Assembly: GCA_965228045.1 (NCBI GenBank)
Contig: OZ245789.1
Location: 1,426,001-1,490,000, forward strand
Direction of reading: 5' to 3'
Origin: JANQEU01 sp965228045
GTDB taxonomy: Bacteria; Bacteroidota; Bacteroidia; Cytophagales; Cyclobacteriaceae
DNA: 64,000 nucleotides
In this document: piece after piece, positions 60,143-64,000 of the stretch
Position numbering within the stretch: position 1 is the first letter of the stretch
Layout of the letters: every line of letters starts with the position of its first letter
Notes under the pieces: generated by a model
Told to the model about the DNA's origin: nothing
The model's database searches: none
What the model saw: only the letters and a program-made list of their open reading frames with translations
Made by a program: the position numbers and the translations under genes

Positions 60143-60685
60143 CTAAAAGAAACTGGGGAGTATAAAAATCAAAGCTCCAATAGCCAGTCCACTGCAAAAA
60201 CCCAAAAGTGCGAAGTCTAATTTGCGTACCTTCTTTCCACTAAGGTGTCGTTCGTAAATGCTGTTCAGATTTGAAAGGTACTGCTGCTGGTTGTTTAGAT
60301 AATCTATGTCACCCTGAATGCTCCTTTTGACGCCCTGATAATCTTTGACTTGCACTTTTTCAGGCTGTTCGTCCGGGTATGACTTTTCTGACACATCAAA
60401 GGCATCTTTATAATTGTTTCTGATTTCAGAAAATAGCCTTTTACTTTCCTGACTGATCAACTGAACTTCCTCTCTTTTTTGATAGAACTGGTCGATTAAT
60501 CCATTCAGTTCGGCACTTTGATTTCTGTCAAGTAAGATGGTTTTACCTAAGATCACCAGGGAGTCGCCGTTGAACAACGAGTAACCGGCTCCTACATCTT
60601 TGAGCGAGTACTTTCCGGCCTGACCATAGCCGAAATTCACAGAAATCGTCAATGCGGCGCTTAAAATGACAACTAAAATTCTCAT
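60143..60685 (-). CDS. Small coiled-coil membrane protein (third gene of trio)
   Basis: A protein of about 180 residues with a signal peptide or anchor (VVILSAALTISVNFGYGQ), a short strand region with GDSLVILGKTILL, a central helical region with NQQQYLSNLNSIYE, and a C-terminal membrane helix (LLGFCSGLAIGALIFILP). The layout matches the previous gene's product (signal, GDxxVIxxxT strand, coiled coil, C-terminal helix). No family is recognised. ATG 60685 is chosen; the frame extends 11 codons upstream. Confidence 0.65.
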   Translation of the reverse strand: MRILVVILSAALTISVNFGYGQAGKYSLKDVGAGYSLFNGDSLVILGKTILLDRNQSAELNGLIDQFYQKREEVQLISQESKRLFSEIRNNYKDAFDVSEKSYPDEQPEKVQVKDYQGVKRSIQGDIDYLNNQQQYLSNLNSIYERHLSGKKVRKLDFALLGFCSGLAIGALIFILPSFF

Positions 60686-60756
60686 CCCTTTAAGTTTGGT
60701 GAAGTCTAATTTAAACAAGTGAGGGATCGATTGCCCTATTTTTAATTCATGGGGAA

Positions 60757-61311
60757 TTATTTTCTATTCATGGGGATCAAAATACCTACCAGAAGCCCAA
60801 TACCTCCTGAGATGAACATTTGTCTCCTTATTTGCCGACCTAACTGGTTTATCTGATCAGCTTGTAATTCGTTCAGCTCTTCGAGTCTTTGGATGCTCGA
60901 TTCTGCAGTAGAGTTCAGTACACTTTGCGAAGCATTGAGACTATCCAGTTCAGAGTGAGATTCCCTCGTATCACCGGATAGTCTGTTCAGAGAGTCTAAT
61001 TGGTTTTCCAGAATCATGTTATTCGCAGACATGCGCTCCACATCATGCTGATTGGCTTTTAATATCCGGATGAGATCGGCATTGACAGCCATCATACTAT
61101 CAGCCAATGTCTCAAAATACTTTAGTTCCACGAGGTTCTTTGAAAGTTGAGTAATCGGGTCCATGCCCAATACAAATGCCGTATCCGTCTTAATTACCAT
61201 CGTATCTCCATATGAAGCGGATAAGGCCCTGGAATCTTCATCGAACGTTATTATTTGTCCCAGAAGAGGTGCATAACCAATTGCTGCAATTATGATCAAC
61301 CAGATTCTCAT
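60757..61311 (-). CDS. Small coiled-coil membrane protein (second gene of trio)
   Basis: A 184-residue protein with a signal peptide (LIIIAAIGYAPLLGQ), a strand region with GDTMVIKTDTAFVLG, a long coiled coil (residues about 60-160, with many Leu/Glu/Asn heptads), and a C-terminal helix (MFISGGIGLLVGILIPM). It overlaps the previous gene by 4 bp and lies 71 bp before the next. Function unknown; the architecture suggests a periplasmic spacer or complex scaffold. Confidence 0.7.
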   Translation of the reverse strand: MRIWLIIIAAIGYAPLLGQIITFDEDSRALSASYGDTMVIKTDTAFVLGMDPITQLSKNLVELKYFETLADSMMAVNADLIRILKANQHDVERMSANNMILENQLDSLNRLSGDTRESHSELDSLNASQSVLNSTAESSIQRLEELNELQADQINQLGRQIRRQMFISGGIGLLVGILIPMNRK

Positions 61312-61685
61312 CGGTTAAACAATTCCTTTAAATCGACCCGGTCAGAATTTTTTGCATACCATATGCTATCCGGCTGATGCGCAAGAATTGCCATAGAGCG
61401 AAGGGTAATGGAGTCGTAAAGCGTTCTGTTTTCTGACTGGAGTGCTTTCATGGATGCCAACAGAGAATCTACGCTGAGCTGATTCTGCTGCATTTTGACC
61501 TGCAATAGCTCGTAACTTATCCATGTCGCGGCGTATTGTTGATTAAGATTCATGAATTCCACGGTAAGTGCTTTGTACGCCTTTTGAGTATTTTTCAGGT
61601 CTTTGATTTTGACTCCCTGGCGAAATGAAAAAAGGATAAACATACATATGATCATCCACGGGAGAATCACGATGGTTCTTTTCAT
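61308..61685 (-). CDS. Small coiled-coil membrane protein (first gene of trio)
   Basis: A 125-residue protein with an N-terminal membrane helix (IVILPWMIICMFILFSF) and a coiled-coil remainder (AYKALTVEFMNLNQQYAATW, VDSLLASMKALQSENRTLYDSI). The C-terminus (RVDLKELFNR) is polar. It overlaps the second gene by 4 bp, so the trio is likely co-expressed. No domain is recognised. Confidence 0.65.
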   Translation of the reverse strand: MKRTIVILPWMIICMFILFSFRQGVKIKDLKNTQKAYKALTVEFMNLNQQYAATWISYELLQVKMQQNQLSVDSLLASMKALQSENRTLYDSITLRSMAILAHQPDSIWYAKNSDRVDLKELFNR

Positions 61686-61757
61686 AGCTGGTCAATAAAA
61701 CTGGTTCTAGAGTGAATTTAAATAAAAATTGGAACTGAAAATAGTAGAATCTTCAAT

Positions 61758-63608
61758 TCACGCCCAGGTTCTCAGACCAATGACACCTTCGAATAACAGA
61801 AAAATCATTGCTGAGAAGTTCAAAAGACAAATTACAAAACAAAACCAGTAGACGGATGGATGGATCTCGTTACGTTTCATTTTGAAAATATCAATTATGC
61901 TGAGAATTGTGGCTATGGCATAAAGAACTGTAAGTACGGTTATTGTGATTGAAACAAATCCAGGTTTCCCCAGCATGTCAAATAAATCCGTAGATCCGAA
62001 CATCAGGAAAAAGAATGAAATGACAAGTAAGCCATTCCAGGCCAGTGGCCAGAGTCTGATTCGGACATTGGAGCCTTTTGGGATTTTATTCATCAGAAAC
62101 CTAATTCCCCAATACAATCCCAAAATCAGTCCCAATAAAACACTTACGATCCATAAGAGGGCCAATGCCATTCTTCCATTGGCGATGACTGCCGATATTG
62201 GTTTTAGCACCTGCCAACCAATATGTAAAACCTCACCAGCAAGAGGATCTTCAGCTTTCACCATTGCCACGTTTCCTGTTTCACCTGAAATGAATCGATC
62301 ATCTCCTATCGGATAAAAAACCTGGCGGGAACCACCGCCGATATTCCTCACCACCACAGAGCTGTCACTGACATATACTTTTTTCGTGCCGCTAATCTCC
62401 TGAATAAAACTCAGCATCTGGGTTCTGGGATTTATGGGTGTGTAATAACCTGAGATGTCAAGTTGTGAAAAATCAAAACCTGGTTTTGAACCAAAGGTTT
62501 GCTCCGGCAAATGACCAAGCTGGTATTCTTTGATAAGGTCGGCTATTCTTCTCATGGCATCCCCGGAATTTCCGTTGATCATGATGACGTACCCTACTTT
62601 TTGTTCCGGTAAGTAGGAAAAGTCGGCTTGTCCGGCATTCACAGAACCCCCGTGAGTTCTATATACAAAATGACGATAGCTATTGGTGTAATTTGCCAGG
62701 CCATAGCCATTCTCAAGGCCGGCTTTTGCGCCTGGTGTGGTTTTCTGCTGTTCCATTCTGGTCAATGACGCTTCCGAAATGATTTGACTTGAATCTATTT
62801 TTCCTCTATAAAGGAAAAACATGAGCATTCTGGACATGTCAGTGGCACTTGCGTTGATTGATCCCGATGGCCGCATGATGATGTGCCAATAAGGTTGCCT
62901 TAGACCATTGATGTACAGAGTGGCTCCATAGTTTCGATAATTGTCAGAAAGCCTGAATGTCATAGACTCCATCCCCATGGGTTCGAAGAAGGTTTGGTTC
63001 ACAAATTCTTCGTAATCCATACCCGATAATTTTTGGACGATATAGGCCGCTACAGGTGGCCCTGAATTGCAGTAAGCTGTCCGGGTGCCGGGCTTCCAGC
63101 GTGATGTCCTTGAGTGCGGATGAAAATCGATCCCCTCCTTAAGGGAAGCCGGAGTGGAGTCATTATGTGCGTATTCACAAAGATGTATATCATCCCATCC
63201 CGTGGTATGCTCAAGCAGATGCTCTACCAGGATCGGAGTATCATCGGACCATTGATTTTTAAATTCCACTTCGGGTACCAGATCCCTGATTTTGTCTTTA
63301 AGGCTTACTTTTCCTAGCTCCTGTAATTTTAGAATGGATAGCGCAACGAACATTTTGGAGGTGGATCCTATTCGAAACATGGTATTTTCATCCGCAGGGA
63401 TTTCAGGTCGTTTGGTAGCCAGTCCAAGTCCCTTGATGTATATGGGTCCGGTGCTATCAGCCAATACGATACCAGCTCCGGCGGTTCCTGTTTCTTCCAG
63501 CACTTTTTCAATTTCACTTTCTAATTGCAGTAGGTTTCCTGGCTGAGATTGTGCCGAAAGTGTCAGAAAGCAAAGAAAACCGAAGGCACCGGTGAGTATT
63601 TTTTTCAA
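61758..63608 (-). CDS. Beta-lactamase/transpeptidase-like serine hydrolase with C-terminal membrane helices
   Basis: A 616-residue class C-type serine hydrolase. After a signal peptide (FLCFLTLSAQ) it has the SxxK motif S82-T-S-K85, a Tyr-containing second motif in AYCNSGPP, and the third motif HGGSVNAG. The last 150 residues hold four membrane helices. This is common in Bacteroidota; substrates are peptides or esters rather than beta-lactams in most cases. It begins with TTG because no ATG is in frame; the signal peptide starts there. A 12-bp palindrome ATTGTGCACAAT lies 13 bp upstream. Confidence 0.88.
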   Translation of the reverse strand: MKKILTGAFGFLCFLTLSAQSQPGNLLQLESEIEKVLEETGTAGAGIVLADSTGPIYIKGLGLATKRPEIPADENTMFRIGSTSKMFVALSILKLQELGKVSLKDKIRDLVPEVEFKNQWSDDTPILVEHLLEHTTGWDDIHLCEYAHNDSTPASLKEGIDFHPHSRTSRWKPGTRTAYCNSGPPVAAYIVQKLSGMDYEEFVNQTFFEPMGMESMTFRLSDNYRNYGATLYINGLRQPYWHIIMRPSGSINASATDMSRMLMFFLYRGKIDSSQIISEASLTRMEQQKTTPGAKAGLENGYGLANYTNSYRHFVYRTHGGSVNAGQADFSYLPEQKVGYVIMINGNSGDAMRRIADLIKEYQLGHLPEQTFGSKPGFDFSQLDISGYYTPINPRTQMLSFIQEISGTKKVYVSDSSVVVRNIGGGSRQVFYPIGDDRFISGETGNVAMVKAEDPLAGEVLHIGWQVLKPISAVIANGRMALALLWIVSVLLGLILGLYWGIRFLMNKIPKGSNVRIRLWPLAWNGLLVISFFFLMFGSTDLFDMLGKPGFVSITITVLTVLYAIATILSIIDIFKMKRNEIHPSVYWFCFVICLLNFSAMIFLLFEGVIGLRTWA

Positions 63609-63667
63609 TGATCTTTAATGATTGTGCACAATAAAGTTATTAAGAATCTGCCAGGTTTTTGGAGGGA

Positions 63668-64000
63668 TCAGTCCGATGCCCATTTTATCAGGGGAATTAC
63701 CCATTCGTCATAAGGTTTGAATAAAAAGGCGTGGTCCACTCCCAAATTCAATTCCAACTCTTCGAACTGCGCGTCTGTGGAATTAGATTCGAATATGCCT
63801 TGGCAGGATTGCTTGGAATCAGATTTTTCAAAAATAGAGAGGAAGTCACCCTTGAGTTGCTGGCTGTATTCGGTAAAATGCCCAACCGCATAGTCACTAC
63901 ATAAACCCAAAAGAGCATATTTGATGTTTGGGTTTTCAATGATGAGAGCAGCTTCTAAGGTCATATAAGCTCCCAGGGAGGCGCCAACTATGACAATATT
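63668..64000 (-). CDS. Alpha/beta hydrolase fold protein, C-terminal part (cut by window edge)
   Basis: The frame runs off the right edge. The visible 110 residues include a nucleophile elbow GASLGAYMTLEAAL close to the edge, then the core strand KYALLGLCSDY and a late His in GVDHAFLFKPYDEWV. This is the normal end of an alpha/beta hydrolase (lipase, esterase or peptidase class). The stop is 59 bp upstream of the serine hydrolase start on the same strand. Confidence 0.65.
   Translation of the reverse strand, partial: NIVIVGASLGAYMTLEAALIIENPNIKYALLGLCSDYAVGHFTEYSQQLKGDFLSIFEKSDSKQSCQGIFESNSTDAQFEELELNLGVDHAFLFKPYDEWVIPLIKWASD

Noticed and set aside
1..64000. tRNA, rRNA, prophage or insertion sequence
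   Set aside because: None was recognised: no transposase or integrase motifs, no tRNA-like cloverleaf at gene ends, no terminal inverted repeats flanking genes.

Overview
The window looks like a chromosomal segment of a marine or aquatic Bacteroidota bacterium, most likely a Cytophagales relative. This is inferred from gene content; no rRNA, tRNA or phylogenetic marker is present. The pointers are giant FtsX-type permeases without a linked ATPase, a winged-helix/creD/vanZ group, a BlaI-BlaR1 (M56) pair, a LytTR regulator with four membrane helices, many lipoprotein or short signal peptides ending in Ala-Gln, a sulfatase beside a BNR-repeat protein, and weak Shine-Dalgarno signals. There is no phage, integrase or insertion sequence, and gene density is high.

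Layout. 1-2.3 kb: membrane protein, winged-helix regulator, creD, vanZ. 2.4-9.0 kb: two FtsX-family permeases (one with a PadR regulator), a DsbA/FrnE-like protein and a small secreted protein. 9.1-19.0 kb: secreted degradation enzymes (sulfatase, BNR protein, S10, M28 and S9 peptidases, a PD40 propeller protein). 19.1-25.7 kb: a large poly-HAMP chemoreceptor, an ECF sigma factor with a membrane-anchored YCII partner, a SpoIIAA-like protein, a sugar isomerase-like protein and a LytTR regulator. 25.9-34.9 kb: M20 peptidase, CorA, SLC13 transporter, RibD-like reductase, a PD40/DUF4287/DUF1761 operon, AraC and TetR regulators. 34.9-38.2 kb: a periplasmic molybdenum hydroxylase operon (cytochrome c, 2Fe-2S and Tat-exported Mo subunits, TetR). 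38.3-44.7 kb: VOC and YCII proteins, transporters, an intradiol dioxygenase-like protein and an antitoxin-like protein. 44.7-49.5 kb: BlaR1/BlaI with a striking operator array, a PhoD-type phosphatase, OxyR. 49.7-54.1 kb: an ankyrin protein, then a five-gene photolyase/cryptochrome operon. 54.3-64 kb: a second poly-HAMP receptor with a SpoIIAA-like protein, a solute-binding-domain histidine kinase, an aldo/keto reductase, three small coiled-coil membrane proteins, a beta-lactamase-like hydrolase and a partial alpha/beta hydrolase.

Three clusters of a roughly 106-111 bp intergenic repeat (25.7, 28.4-28.9 and 40.0-40.7 kb) fill the only gene-free stretches over 300 bp. The third cluster is inverted relative to the first two.

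The most interesting item is the photolyase operon at 50.2-54.1 kb: an SDR lacking its catalytic tyrosine, a flavin-reductase-like protein, a photolyase-like protein with apparently permuted domain order, a 45-residue DUF2256 zinc-finger protein, and a PhrB-like photolyase that lacks the iron-sulfur ligands. Other strong observations are the four-copy 20-bp operator array before blaI, the sigma factor/YCII membrane fusion, a TetR-type palindrome before the Mo-hydroxylase operon, and a terminator in the oxyR-ankyrin intergenic region that may end a small RNA.
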